Part shown: positions 44,014-53,397 of the stretch, in pieces
Layout of the letters: every line of letters begins with the position of its first letter
Position numbering within the stretch: position 1 is the first letter of the stretch
Assembly: GCF_018362995.1 (NCBI RefSeq)
Contig: NZ_CP074372.1
Location: 4,774,001 to 4,838,000 of the forward strand
Direction of reading: 5' to 3'
DNA from: Chryseobacterium indologenes
Lineage (GTDB): Bacteria; Bacteroidota; Bacteroidia; Flavobacteriales; Weeksellaceae
DNA: 64,000 nt
Position numbers and translations under genes: made by a program
Notes under the pieces: generated by a model
The model's database searches: none
What the model saw: the letters and a program-made list of their open reading frames with translations, nothing else
Told to the model about the DNA's origin: nothing

Positions 44014-47000
44014 ATGAAGAAATTATTACTATTAAGTCTATTTTTAATAGCTTCCATTACCAATGCCCAGATAATGCTGGGAAGCGGGACTACCCAGGGC
44101 GGGTATGTTCCTATTGATGTCAACTACGGATACAACTACACGCAGCAGATTTTTACTAAAAGTGAAATTAACGCCAACGCTGCAGGTAATATTACCGGAA
44201 TGAAGTTTTATTTACCGAATAATGCTGATATTACAAAATCAGTAGATTGGGTGGTATATGTAGGTCATACTACTAAAACATCTTTTTCCAGTACTACAGA
44301 CTGGATTCCTGTATCTGGCCTGTCTCAGGTGTTTTCAGGAACAGTAAGTGCTTCCGGAGGTGAAGTGACTGTAAACTTTACCACACCTTTTGCTTATAAC
44401 AATACGGATAACCTGGTTGTTGCTGTTGATGAGAATACTGCAGATTACACGGCAACTTCAAACAAATTTTATACTTTTACAGGGGCTTCCAATTCGACTT
44501 TGTATTATAGAAGTGATACAACCAATCCGGATCCGGCTTCACCACCAACAGGATCAAGAACAACAACGAAATCTGTTACAAATCTGCTAGGACTTACTCC
44601 GGGAATTCCGGCTTGTCCAGTTGTGTCTGCACCTGCGGCTGCGGCAACAGGCATTTCTGTATTGCCTACCATTAGCTGGGCTGTTGCAGGCTCTGCTACA
44701 TCATATAAGATCAGCATTGGAACTACACCGGGAGCAACCAATGTGATGAACATGCAGGATGTAGGAAATGTAACTTCTTATACTTTAACGAATTCTTTGA
44801 GCTTCGATACTCAATATTATTATACAGTATATGCTGTCAACTCTACAGGAGTTTCTCCTGCATGTACAGAAAGATCTTTCACTACAATGGCTACTTTGGG
44901 ATGTCCGTCTGTGAGTGCGCCTACAGCTGCTCAGGTTGGTTTACCTGTGTTAACTACTTTCTCATGGCCTGCAGTGAGTGGAGCGCTGGGATACAACCTA
45001 AGCATCGGGACATCTGCTGGTTCATCCAATGTTTTGAGTAATTTTAATATGGGTAATGTTACTACTTATACCCTTACTCCTGCACAGCAGCTGAACCCTA
45101 CAACGCAGTATTATTATACTATTACAGCTTATAACGGCAGTGTTGTATCAACAGGATGTACTGAAAGAAATTTCACCACTACTATAGCGCCTCCGGCAAA
45201 TGATAATTGTTCTGGTGCTGTAAATTTAACAGTAAATCCTTCTTTGACTTGTACTGCTACAACTCCTGGTAATACATTGGGAGCTACAGAATCTATGGCT
45301 GCAGGTACTTGTAGTGGAGCTCCAAATGATGATGTTTGGTATAAATTTACCGCAACAGCAGCAAGCCATGTTGTAGCGCTCTCTAATGTAACTTCTACAG
45401 GAACTACAACAGGGATTTCAGATATGTATTTCCAGGTATTGTCAGGAAGCTGTGGTACTATGACAAGTATGCTGTGTTCTGATCCTGATACGAATATCGT
45501 TACCGGTCTTACTCCAGGTCAGACTTATTATATCAGAGTATACACGTATTCATCTACTGTTACTGCTAATGCAAGTTTCAATATCTGTGTAAGTACACCA
45601 CCGGCACCGCCAGCTAATGACGACTGTGCAAATGCAGTAAATATTACTATTAATCCTGATATGAGCTGTACTAGTATTACAGCAGGAACAACATTGGGAG
45701 GAACAAGTTCAGGAGTTGCTCTGGGTTCTTGTTCAGGAACAGCTGACGATGATGTTTGGTATAAATTTACTGCAACGTCAACAGGTCATACTTTCCAGCT
45801 TAAAAATATAGTTTCTGTAGGAAATGTTTCTACAACATCTTTGTATGCTCAGGTATTCAGTGGTGCTTGCGGAGCTTTGGTAAGTACTACATGTATCAGC
45901 TCAAATACAAACTTTACAAACTTAACAGGTCTTACTCCAGGTCAGACGTATTATGTAAGAGTATATACTTATGATTCTAATTCAGGGGCAAGTTTCTATG
46001 CAAACTCTTTTGATATCTGTATGGGAACACTTCCTGCAGCTCCTGCTAATGATGAGTGTTCTGCTGCTGTTTCTTTATCTGTGAGCCCAACTCTGACGTG
46101 TGCTTCACCGGTATCTGGAACAACTTTAAGTGCTACTAATTCAGGATTGGCAGTAAGCCCATGTACAGGAACTGCTGATGATGATGTTTGGTATAAATTT
46201 ACAGCTACAGGTACAGATCATGTAGTATTGCTTTCAAACGTTACTGCGGTTGGAACTTCTACATCTACGAGTCTGTATACTCAGGTATTCAGTGGGGCTT
46301 GTGGTACTTTGACAAGTATTAAATGTGGTACTGCAGTGAATACACCACTTACAGGTCTTACTCCAGGTCAGACTTACTATGTGAGAGTGTATAACTCCAA
46401 TACAAACGGTAGTACACTATATGCCAATAGCTTCAATATTTGTATTGGTACACCTCCGCCACCACCTGCAAATGACGATTGTGCAAATGCTGCATCTCTT
46501 TCTGTGAGCAGTACAGACGCTTTCCTGAATGCTGTGAATGGTTCTACCGTGAGTGCTACTCAGAGTTCAGGAGTTACAGCACCTACATGTAGTGCATCCG
46601 GTATCAATGATGATGTTTGGTATTCATTTACTGCAACTGGTGCTACACATCTTGTACATGTTTTATATACTGATAATGCAACAAGTACACAGATATATTC
46701 TGGAACATGTGGAGCTTTAACAGCGATGACTTGTTTTGACGGTGCTTATGGAAATTCAAGTGTATTATTACAAAACCTTGTAGCAGGACAAACATATTAT
46801 GTTAGAGTATACTCTTCATCAAGTACTGTAACTACAACATCCAATTTCCAGATTGCTGTAACCACTCCTTCGCCTGTAACTAACGATACTTGTGATACGG
46901 CTATTGCTCTGGCTTGTAATGGAACGGCTCAGGGTGTTAATGCTCTTGCCGGGGATGAAACACTTCCTGCTTCAACTTGCGGTAGCTCTGGAAGTACGGC

Positions 47001-47559
47001 ATCTTATAAAGGTGTTTGGTATACTGTAAAAGCTACTGAAAACGGTCCTATTACTATTGATGCTTGTGGTACACAATATGATGCTTACTTAAGAGTATAT
47101 ACAGGTTCTTGTGGTTCACTTACTTGTTTCAGCAACACTTCAGGTGTAGGATATGCTGATACTGGTTGTGCAAATACTCTTTATAATGCTCCTACATTAA
47201 CATTTACTGGAGTTGCAGGGACTACTTATTATGTATTGCTTACAGGATATGCTTCAACCAGAATTGGTAATTATAGTATTTCCGTTACGCAAGGATGTTC
47301 AGGGCTTGCAACGGCTGAAGTTGAAAAGAAAAACAATGAAATTAAAGCTTACCCTAATCCATTTGTAGACGTTCTGAATATTTCAGATGCTTCTAAAGTA
47401 AAATCTGCTTCTGTAGTTGATGCTGCAGGAAGAGTAGTGAAAACTATTGACAATCCTTCTTCTACGCTTCATCTTGGAGATCTGAAACAAGGAATGTATT
47501 TAGTGGTACTGAATATGAAAGACGGATCTAAACAAACGATTAAAGCAATCAAAAGATAA
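44014..47559 (+). CDS. large T9SS-sorted repeat surface protein (copy 1)
   Basis: A 1181-residue secreted protein. Signal peptide about 1-19. Residues 20-195 are a beta domain with YGYNYTQQIF. Two fibronectin-III-like domains follow (about 200-390). Then come four repeats of about 142 residues, starting near 392, 529, 675 and 817, each with ANDxC, DDVWYKFTAT, SGxCG and LTPGQTYY-x-RVY. A fifth, divergent unit lies at about 955-1095. Paired Cys suggest disulfides. The type A T9SS domain (about 1105-1181) has YPNPFVDVLN. The likely role is adhesion or surface binding (inference). It is first of three tandem paralogues. Its last 112 bp before the end are identical to copy 2. Confidence 0.88.
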   Translation: MKKLLLLSLFLIASITNAQIMLGSGTTQGGYVPIDVNYGYNYTQQIFTKSEINANAAGNITGMKFYLPNNADITKSVDWVVYVGHTTKTSFSSTTDWIPVSGLSQVFSGTVSASGGEVTVNFTTPFAYNNTDNLVVAVDENTADYTATSNKFYTFTGASNSTLYYRSDTTNPDPASPPTGSRTTTKSVTNLLGLTPGIPACPVVSAPAAAATGISVLPTISWAVAGSATSYKISIGTTPGATNVMNMQDVGNVTSYTLTNSLSFDTQYYYTVYAVNSTGVSPACTERSFTTMATLGCPSVSAPTAAQVGLPVLTTFSWPAVSGALGYNLSIGTSAGSSNVLSNFNMGNVTTYTLTPAQQLNPTTQYYYTITAYNGSVVSTGCTERNFTTTIAPPANDNCSGAVNLTVNPSLTCTATTPGNTLGATESMAAGTCSGAPNDDVWYKFTATAASHVVALSNVTSTGTTTGISDMYFQVLSGSCGTMTSMLCSDPDTNIVTGLTPGQTYYIRVYTYSSTVTANASFNICVSTPPAPPANDDCANAVNITINPDMSCTSITAGTTLGGTSSGVALGSCSGTADDDVWYKFTATSTGHTFQLKNIVSVGNVSTTSLYAQVFSGACGALVSTTCISSNTNFTNLTGLTPGQTYYVRVYTYDSNSGASFYANSFDICMGTLPAAPANDECSAAVSLSVSPTLTCASPVSGTTLSATNSGLAVSPCTGTADDDVWYKFTATGTDHVVLLSNVTAVGTSTSTSLYTQVFSGACGTLTSIKCGTAVNTPLTGLTPGQTYYVRVYNSNTNGSTLYANSFNICIGTPPPPPANDDCANAASLSVSSTDAFLNAVNGSTVSATQSSGVTAPTCSASGINDDVWYSFTATGATHLVHVLYTDNATSTQIYSGTCGALTAMTCFDGAYGNSSVLLQNLVAGQTYYVRVYSSSSTVTTTSNFQIAVTTPSPVTNDTCDTAIALACNGTAQGVNALAGDETLPASTCGSSGSTASYKGVWYTVKATENGPITIDACGTQYDAYLRVYTGSCGSLTCFSNTSGVGYADTGCANTLYNAPTLTFTGVAGTTYYVLLTGYASTRIGNYSISVTQGCSGLATAEVEKKNNEIKAYPNPFVDVLNISDASKVKSASVVDAAGRVVKTIDNPSSTLHLGDLKQGMYLVVLNMKDGSKQTIKAIKR
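47438..47549 (+). repeat. 112-bp block identical to 50379-50490
   Basis: Codes for most of the T9SS sorting domain (TIDNPSSTLHLGDLKQG onward). Every base matches the second copy, while sequence just before and after differs. Confidence 0.95.
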
Positions 47560-47581
47560 AATGTATTAATTATATAACATG

Positions 47582-47614
47582 AAACGACAGCTAAACAGCT
47601 GTCGTTTTTTTATT
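47582..47614 (+). terminator. intrinsic terminator after surface protein gene 1
   Basis: AAACGACAGCT and AGCTGTCGTTT form an 11-bp stem with a 4-nt loop, followed by a T run. Confidence 0.9.
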
Positions 47615-47686
47615 TTTAATTTTTTTAAAAAGGTGTTTTAAATTTATTGTAAATTCGTAGATGTATTAATAACCAAAAACTTATAC

Positions 47687-50500
47687 ATGAAGAAAATCTT
47701 ATTTGTATGCTTACTGATGTTAAGTATTGTATTAAGTGCTCAAATCAAATTAGGAGCAGGAAGTACAGACACGGGTAATGCTCCGGTCAACAGTGGTTTT
47801 GCCTTCTCTTATTCCCAGCAGATTTATACAAAACAAGAAATCAATGCTGATGCAGCAGGTAATATTACAGGGCTTAAATTTTACTTAACACCTTCTGCAA
47901 ATCCCTCTTATTTATCAAATTGGGTGATTTATTTAGGACACACTACAAAAAACTCTTTAGATTATCAAATCGGGTGGATTCCTGTTGGGGAAATGACTCA
48001 GGTTTATTCAGGTACGGTTACTAATGTAAACGGAGTTGCAGAGGTGACATTTTCTACTCCTTTTCCATATGATAATGTAAGAAACTTAGTTGTTGCAGTA
48101 GATGAAAATGGATTTAATTCTAATTCAAATAATCCGTTTTTTGTATATAATACTATGGAGCAGGCTCTTTATACTGAAAGTAATACTGTTAATCCGGACC
48201 CTGCAAATCCTCCAATTGGCCATTTTCTACCTTATAAACCCGTGGTCAGCCTTATGGGGTTACTGCCCAATCTGTTACCGGATTGTCCAATAATCAGTTA
48301 TCCTGCAAATAATGCTTCGAATGTACCGGTTGTGCCTAATTTTACATGGGCTGCTGTACAGGGAGCTACAAGTTATAAAGTTTCTGTCGGAACTACTGCG
48401 GGAGGAACAGATGTTGTTAATCAGCAATCGGTAATGACAACAAACTTTACTCCATCATCTCCACTTTTGGCAAGTACAGTTTATTATCTTAAAGTAACAG
48501 CAGTGGGGTCGGCAGGAGAGTCTTCCGGTTGTGTTAATCAGAAATTTACAACAGTGCAAGGTATACCCTCCAATGATGAGTGTATGAATGCTATAACTCT
48601 GCCTGTAAATCCAGATCTGAATTGTGTTGATTTTACTTCTGGAACTACTGTGATGTCAACTGTATCATCTCCTGCATCATCATGTGGTACCAGTACTGGT
48701 GACGTATGGTATAAGTTTACAGCTACTTCCGTTACTCATACAGTTAATTTAAAGAACGTAACCTCTGTGCCATTAGGAGGTGGTAATGTTTATTTTCAGG
48801 TTTTAAAAGGTGATTGTGGTAATTTGACAAGTATATTATGCTCCGGATCCGATTGTGGTTATGTGACAAGTGTATCATGTCCTGTTTCTGTTATTAATAA
48901 CCTTACTGTAGGAGAGACTTATTATATTAAAGTCTTCAGCGGCTCAGGTTATTCATCTCATAAATTTGAAATATGTGTAGGGACAATGCCACCACCGCCA
49001 GCCAATGATAATTGTACCAATGCTATAAGTGTTCCTGTGAATTCTGGGATGGATTGTATCAATGTTACTTCCGGAACAACTTTATCATCAACGAAGTCTG
49101 CTGTATCTTGTGACAATTTCTCCAGATATGATGTGTGGTATAAATTTATAGCAACTGATACCAAGCATATCATTAAATTGATTAATAAAGTTGCTGTGGG
49201 AGAACCAAACTCTTTGGGAGGATTAAGTTTTAATGTGCTTGGTGGCAGTTGTGCTAATCCTGTATGTGTAGGAATAGGAGGGGCTGTTGGACTTGTTACT
49301 GGTTTTACGGTGGGAGAAACTTATTATCTCAGAGTATTTGATGTACAAGGAACACCACAATCGGGTTTCAATTTTGATTTATGTATTACAAAAGATTTGA
49401 CACCGATTCCGGTAAATGATGAATGTACAAATGCTGTTTCTTTGACTGTTAATCCGGATTTGACCTGTGTTGGGGGACTTGAAGGAAGTACTTTGGGAGC
49501 AACAGTTTCAACGATGTTACCTGCAGCTTCCTGTGGTGGAACCGGGGTTCAGAATGATGTGTGGTTTAAATTTGTAGCAACAGGAGCCAGCCACAGAATT
49601 AGTTTTAAAAATATTATAGATGTTGGAGTGAGTGGTACACAGCAGGATATACGATTTGAGGTTTTCAAAGGTAGCTGTAGTGCTTTAACAAGTGTAAAAT
49701 GTGGCGGAAGTGTTAATCGTTCTAGTTATATTAATAATGTTTCAGGGTTGGTTGCGGGTGAAACCTATTATATAAGGGCATACAGTACAGGTGTTGGTAT
49801 TGCCGTTAAATTCAATATATGTGTAGGAACATTGCTGCCTCCTGTTAATGATGACTGTACTGGTGCTTTGACGGTTTCAAATTTTCCATATACTTATACA
49901 CAGGTTGATGCTGAGCATACTACCAATAATAACGGATTTATAAATTCTTGTAGTTCTGCAATGAATGACGGGACATGGTTTACCTTCGTTGGTGATGGTT
50001 TTCTGCATAAGATTACAGTTTCAAGACCTTTAAATAGCACATTTAATTTTGGTATTGGTGCCTATAAAGGAAATTGTGGAAACTTAACGTGTGTAAAAAG
50101 AGTAGATTTTACTGGTTCAAGTCCGGTTATAATGGATTTGCCAACTATTGCAGGAAACGTATATTATATAAATATCGGAGATCGGGATTACTATACTGAT
50201 ACAGTGGAAGGGGTTTTTACCATTGCTATAGAAAAGGTAACCAGCCTTGGTACTCTTGAAGTTACTGATAAAAAAGAAACTATAGAAGTATACCCAAATC
50301 CATTTACAAGCGTACTGAATATTGCAAAACCACATGACGTAAAATCAGTTTCCATTCTGGATTCTTCCGGAAGATTGATGAAAACTATTGACAATCCTTC
50401 TTCTACGCTTCATCTTGGAGATCTGAAACAAGGAATGTATTTAGTGGTACTGAATATGAAAGACGGATCTAAACAAACGATTAAAGCAATTAAGAAATAA
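47687..50500 (+). CDS. large T9SS-sorted repeat surface protein (copy 2)
   Basis: A 937-residue paralogue of the preceding product, with the same plan. Signal peptide about 1-19 (ending VLSAQ). The beta domain has FSYSQQIYTKQEIN. One fibronectin-III-like domain lies at about 205-290. Four Cys-containing repeats start near 295, 438, 575 and 720, with VWYKF-x-AT and GETYYI-x-V motifs. A T9SS type A domain (about 865-937) has YPNPFTSVLN. The repeats have diverged more than those of copy 1, yet 112 bp near the end are identical to copy 1. Terminators lie on both sides, so each paralogue is its own transcription unit. Confidence 0.88.
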   Translation: MKKILFVCLLMLSIVLSAQIKLGAGSTDTGNAPVNSGFAFSYSQQIYTKQEINADAAGNITGLKFYLTPSANPSYLSNWVIYLGHTTKNSLDYQIGWIPVGEMTQVYSGTVTNVNGVAEVTFSTPFPYDNVRNLVVAVDENGFNSNSNNPFFVYNTMEQALYTESNTVNPDPANPPIGHFLPYKPVVSLMGLLPNLLPDCPIISYPANNASNVPVVPNFTWAAVQGATSYKVSVGTTAGGTDVVNQQSVMTTNFTPSSPLLASTVYYLKVTAVGSAGESSGCVNQKFTTVQGIPSNDECMNAITLPVNPDLNCVDFTSGTTVMSTVSSPASSCGTSTGDVWYKFTATSVTHTVNLKNVTSVPLGGGNVYFQVLKGDCGNLTSILCSGSDCGYVTSVSCPVSVINNLTVGETYYIKVFSGSGYSSHKFEICVGTMPPPPANDNCTNAISVPVNSGMDCINVTSGTTLSSTKSAVSCDNFSRYDVWYKFIATDTKHIIKLINKVAVGEPNSLGGLSFNVLGGSCANPVCVGIGGAVGLVTGFTVGETYYLRVFDVQGTPQSGFNFDLCITKDLTPIPVNDECTNAVSLTVNPDLTCVGGLEGSTLGATVSTMLPAASCGGTGVQNDVWFKFVATGASHRISFKNIIDVGVSGTQQDIRFEVFKGSCSALTSVKCGGSVNRSSYINNVSGLVAGETYYIRAYSTGVGIAVKFNICVGTLLPPVNDDCTGALTVSNFPYTYTQVDAEHTTNNNGFINSCSSAMNDGTWFTFVGDGFLHKITVSRPLNSTFNFGIGAYKGNCGNLTCVKRVDFTGSSPVIMDLPTIAGNVYYINIGDRDYYTDTVEGVFTIAIEKVTSLGTLEVTDKKETIEVYPNPFTSVLNIAKPHDVKSVSILDSSGRLMKTIDNPSSTLHLGDLKQGMYLVVLNMKDGSKQTIKAIKK
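50379..50490 (+). repeat. 112-bp block identical to 47438-47549
   Basis: Second member of the identical pair, in the C-terminal coding region of copy 2. The third paralogue (ends 52995) has the same protein motif but clearly different DNA. Confidence 0.95.
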
Positions 50501-50519
50501 ATAGTTTCTTAAAAATAGA

Positions 50520-50556
50520 AAAAGAGGCTGCTCAATTTGAGTGGCCTCTCTTTTTA
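50520..50556 (+). terminator. intrinsic terminator after surface protein gene 2
   Basis: AAAGAGGC and GCCTCTCTTT pair around a 15-nt loop that itself can fold (CTCAATTTGAG), followed by five T. Confidence 0.75.
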
Positions 50557-50641
50557 CCAGTGGAATTATCTTTTATAAAAGGAAAAGTTTAATTCATTGT
50601 GATATAATTAAAAAAATATTTTTTTTATTGTTGATTTTCAC

Positions 50642-50649
50642 TAGATTTG
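50642..50649 (+). promoter_or_regulatory. TAnnTTTG -7 box for surface protein gene 3
   Basis: TAGATTTG, an exact match, 21 nt before the ATG at 50671. Confidence 0.55.
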
Positions 50650-50670
50650 AGTAACTAAACTGTTTTTTAT

Positions 50671-52995
50671 ATGAGAAATTTTTTACTTGTTGGTTTATTA
50701 ATGACCGGCTTTTTATCCTCTGCACAGACTTACTGTACGCCTGCGTTTGCAAGCGGTTGTAGTGGAGGAGATGTGATAGATTCCTTTGCAATTCCGGGTG
50801 CCGGATTTGATCATCCTAATACAGGTTGCTCTACTGATGCATATGGAGATTACACTTCCATGACAATCAACCTTAGTGCAGGTTTGAGTTATGATTTTAG
50901 TGTTAAACATGATTACAGTGATCAGAATGTACGTATTTGGATAGATTTTAACAACGACGGTACTTTTGATGATGCAGCTCCGGAACTTGTAGCGTCTGCA
51001 AGCAGTGCTCTTGTAGGGTCAAACAATATTACTTCAGGGCTTATCACAATTCCTTCTACTGTTACTCCGGGTACTTACAGAATGAGAGTAGGAGACCGGT
51101 TCTCCAGTGACCCTATTCCATGTAATACAGATGGGTATGGAGAAGCTCATGATTATACGGTTGTAATTGGTGCAGTTCCGACTTGTTTTGCACCATCTGC
51201 TTTAACGGTATCTGCAGTAACTGCAAATTCAGCTCAGGTTGGATGGACAGCTCCGACTTCTGCTCCAGGCAGCGGTTATGAATATTACTATTCAACTTCC
51301 AGTACATATCCTGCAGCTGCTACTGTGGCTTCCGGAACCAGTACATCTTTAACGGCTAGCTTATCTACACTTGCTCCGGCTACTGTTTATCACGTGTGGG
51401 TACGTTCTGTTTGCAGTACTTCCAATAAGAGTGCATGGTCTCAAATGGCAACATTTATGACATCCTGCGTTTCTGTAGGAGTACCATATGCATTGAATTT
51501 CGAAAGCATAACTCCACCTGATCTTCCAAGTTGTACCTCGGTAGTAAATGACGGTTCAGGAAATATGTGGGAGACAGGTGATTTAGATGCTCAAGGATTT
51601 ACGGGAAATGTTCTTGAATATTCATATGACTATGCCAATAATGCTGATACCTGGTTTTTCACTAACGGAATAAATCTTACCGCGGGAGTTACCTACAGAA
51701 TTAAATATAAATATGCAAATGCAGAAGGATTTGTATATGCTGAAAAATTAAAAGTAGCTTACGGAACTTCAGCTACAAGTGCAGCAATGACCAATACGCT
51801 GGCAGACCACCCGAATGTAGTTACCAGTGCAGCAACCAGTACTTTTGTGAATTTCACACCAGCTGCCACAGGGGTTTATTATTTTGGATTCCAGGCATAT
51901 TCTGATGCTAATATGAATAAGCTGTACGTGGATGATATTAATATAGATGTAGCACCAGTTTGTAGTGAGCCTAATGCGCTAGTAATGTCAAATATTACTG
52001 CCGGAGGAGCTACAGTTTCATGGACAGCTGCCACTCCTGTACCGGCAAGCGGTTATGATATTTATTACAGCACGACCAATACAGCACCTACAGCTACAAC
52101 TACACCTAATTTTACAGGAGTTACAGCAACTACTTATAATATTCCAGGTTTAGCTGCTTCCACTGTTTATCATGTATGGGTGAGATCTGCGTGTAGTGCA
52201 GCCAGCAAAAGTATATGGAGTGATCCTGTTACATTTACGACATTGTGCTCAAGTGCGAACCTTCCTTATGCTGTAGATTTTGAAAATGTTACTGTTCCTG
52301 CGCTTCCAGGCTGTACAATGAATGTTAATGCGGGATCTGGGAATAATTGGGAAACAGTTGATCCGCCTTCTGACAGCCAAGGATTTACTACCAATGTATT
52401 AAGATATCATTATAATTCTTCCAATTCTGCCAATGCATGGTTCTTTACCCAGGGATTGAACCTGACAGCAGGAACACAATATACTATTAGCTATAAGTAC
52501 GGGAATAACTCATCTACTTATGCTGAAAAGCTAAAAGTAGCTTACGGAACTTCACCGGCTGCATCTGCAATGACTAATTCAGTGGCAGATTATCCGTCAA
52601 TCAATGATGAAATGGCTCATACAGAATCTATAACATTTACAGTTGCTGCAACTGGAGTGTATTACTTTGGATTTAATGCCTATTCAGATGCAGACCAATA
52701 TAACCTGTATGTAGATGATATAAGCATTAATAATGCAAATCTGGCAACATCTGAAGTTTCTGCAGCGAAAAACAGTATCAAGGTATATCCTAATCCATTT
52801 ACGGATGTGCTGAACATTTCTGATGTGAAAAACGTGAAAAATGTATCCGTAACAGATGTTACAGGAAGATTAGTGAAAACTATTGCAAACCCTGAATCTA
52901 CAATACACTTAAGAGACTTGATGCAGGGCGTTTACTTGGTAACGTTAGAAATGAAAGACGGATCTAAACAAACCATCAAAGCTATTAAAAAATAA
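50671..52995 (+). CDS. T9SS-sorted GEVED/fibronectin-III surface protein (copy 3)
   Basis: A 774-residue secreted protein. Signal peptide about 1-19. A GEVED-type domain (about 60-170) has VRIWIDFNNDGTFDD and GEAHDYTVVI. Then a pattern occurs twice: a fibronectin-III domain (about 172-265 and 435-525) followed by a jelly-roll, MAM-like domain (about 270-430 and 530-690) with WFFTNGINLTAG or WFFTQGLNLTAG and VYYFGF-x-AYSDA. A T9SS type A domain (about 705-774) has YPNPFTDVLN. The sorting domain is homologous to those of the two genes before it, but the main body differs. The role is probably adhesive or carbohydrate-binding (inference). Confidence 0.9.
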   Translation: MRNFLLVGLLMTGFLSSAQTYCTPAFASGCSGGDVIDSFAIPGAGFDHPNTGCSTDAYGDYTSMTINLSAGLSYDFSVKHDYSDQNVRIWIDFNNDGTFDDAAPELVASASSALVGSNNITSGLITIPSTVTPGTYRMRVGDRFSSDPIPCNTDGYGEAHDYTVVIGAVPTCFAPSALTVSAVTANSAQVGWTAPTSAPGSGYEYYYSTSSTYPAAATVASGTSTSLTASLSTLAPATVYHVWVRSVCSTSNKSAWSQMATFMTSCVSVGVPYALNFESITPPDLPSCTSVVNDGSGNMWETGDLDAQGFTGNVLEYSYDYANNADTWFFTNGINLTAGVTYRIKYKYANAEGFVYAEKLKVAYGTSATSAAMTNTLADHPNVVTSAATSTFVNFTPAATGVYYFGFQAYSDANMNKLYVDDINIDVAPVCSEPNALVMSNITAGGATVSWTAATPVPASGYDIYYSTTNTAPTATTTPNFTGVTATTYNIPGLAASTVYHVWVRSACSAASKSIWSDPVTFTTLCSSANLPYAVDFENVTVPALPGCTMNVNAGSGNNWETVDPPSDSQGFTTNVLRYHYNSSNSANAWFFTQGLNLTAGTQYTISYKYGNNSSTYAEKLKVAYGTSPAASAMTNSVADYPSINDEMAHTESITFTVAATGVYYFGFNAYSDADQYNLYVDDISINNANLATSEVSAAKNSIKVYPNPFTDVLNISDVKNVKNVSVTDVTGRLVKTIANPESTIHLRDLMQGVYLVTLEMKDGSKQTIKAIKK

Positions 52996-53020
52996 TTTAT
53001 CATTTAAATAGAAAGAAAGA

Positions 53021-53047
53021 GACGGGTCCTTAGTGATCCGTCTTTTT
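53021..53047 (+). terminator. intrinsic terminator after surface protein gene 3
   Basis: GACGGGTC and GATCCGTC (one G-T pair) around a 6-nt loop, followed by six T. Confidence 0.85.
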
Positions 53048-53084
53048 TATGAAGAATATATTTGACTTTTAAAATGAATAGATC

Positions 53085-53118
53085 AAAAAAGATGAGCGAA
53101 ATATTTCACTCATCTTTT
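53085..53118. terminator. second hairpin, serving the minus-strand unit
   Basis: GATGAGCGAAA and TTTCACTCATC (one mismatch), with six A before and five T after. It lies downstream of the small membrane peptide gene on the minus strand. Confidence 0.75.
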
Positions 53119-53195
53119 TATTTTGTCATTTGACTGTTATATAATATAAATTGTCAGGAATTATCCATTGCCAATTGCTCATTACGTATTACTCG

Positions 53196-53354
53196 TTATT
53201 TATTTGGCACCGGCTGGATCTCACCCTTGTTCATAAGGTCAAAAACAGTTGGGAAGAACATTACTAATATAAAATAAATGATGATCATCAGCACCACCAG
53301 TGCAAAAAGAATGATCACTAAGCTATTCGGTTTGTTTTTCTTTTTTGGTTCCAT
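53196..53354 (-). CDS. 52-residue single-pass membrane peptide
   Basis: ATG at 53352-53354 to TAA at 53196-53198. The product has a basic N-terminus (MEPKKKNKPN), one long hydrophobic helix (about 11-35, LVIILFALVVLMIIIYF) and a short polar tail. It lies 43 nt after the stop of the ion-channel gene on the same strand, with a terminator behind it, so the two probably form one transcript. It might be an accessory subunit of the channel (inference). I do not recognise a family. Confidence 0.6.
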   Translation of the reverse strand: MEPKKKNKPNSLVIILFALVVLMIIIYFILVMFFPTVFDLMNKGEIQPVPNK

Positions 53355-53397
53355 GATTTTGTGGTATTTGGTGAATAAATTTTACTTATACCAAATA

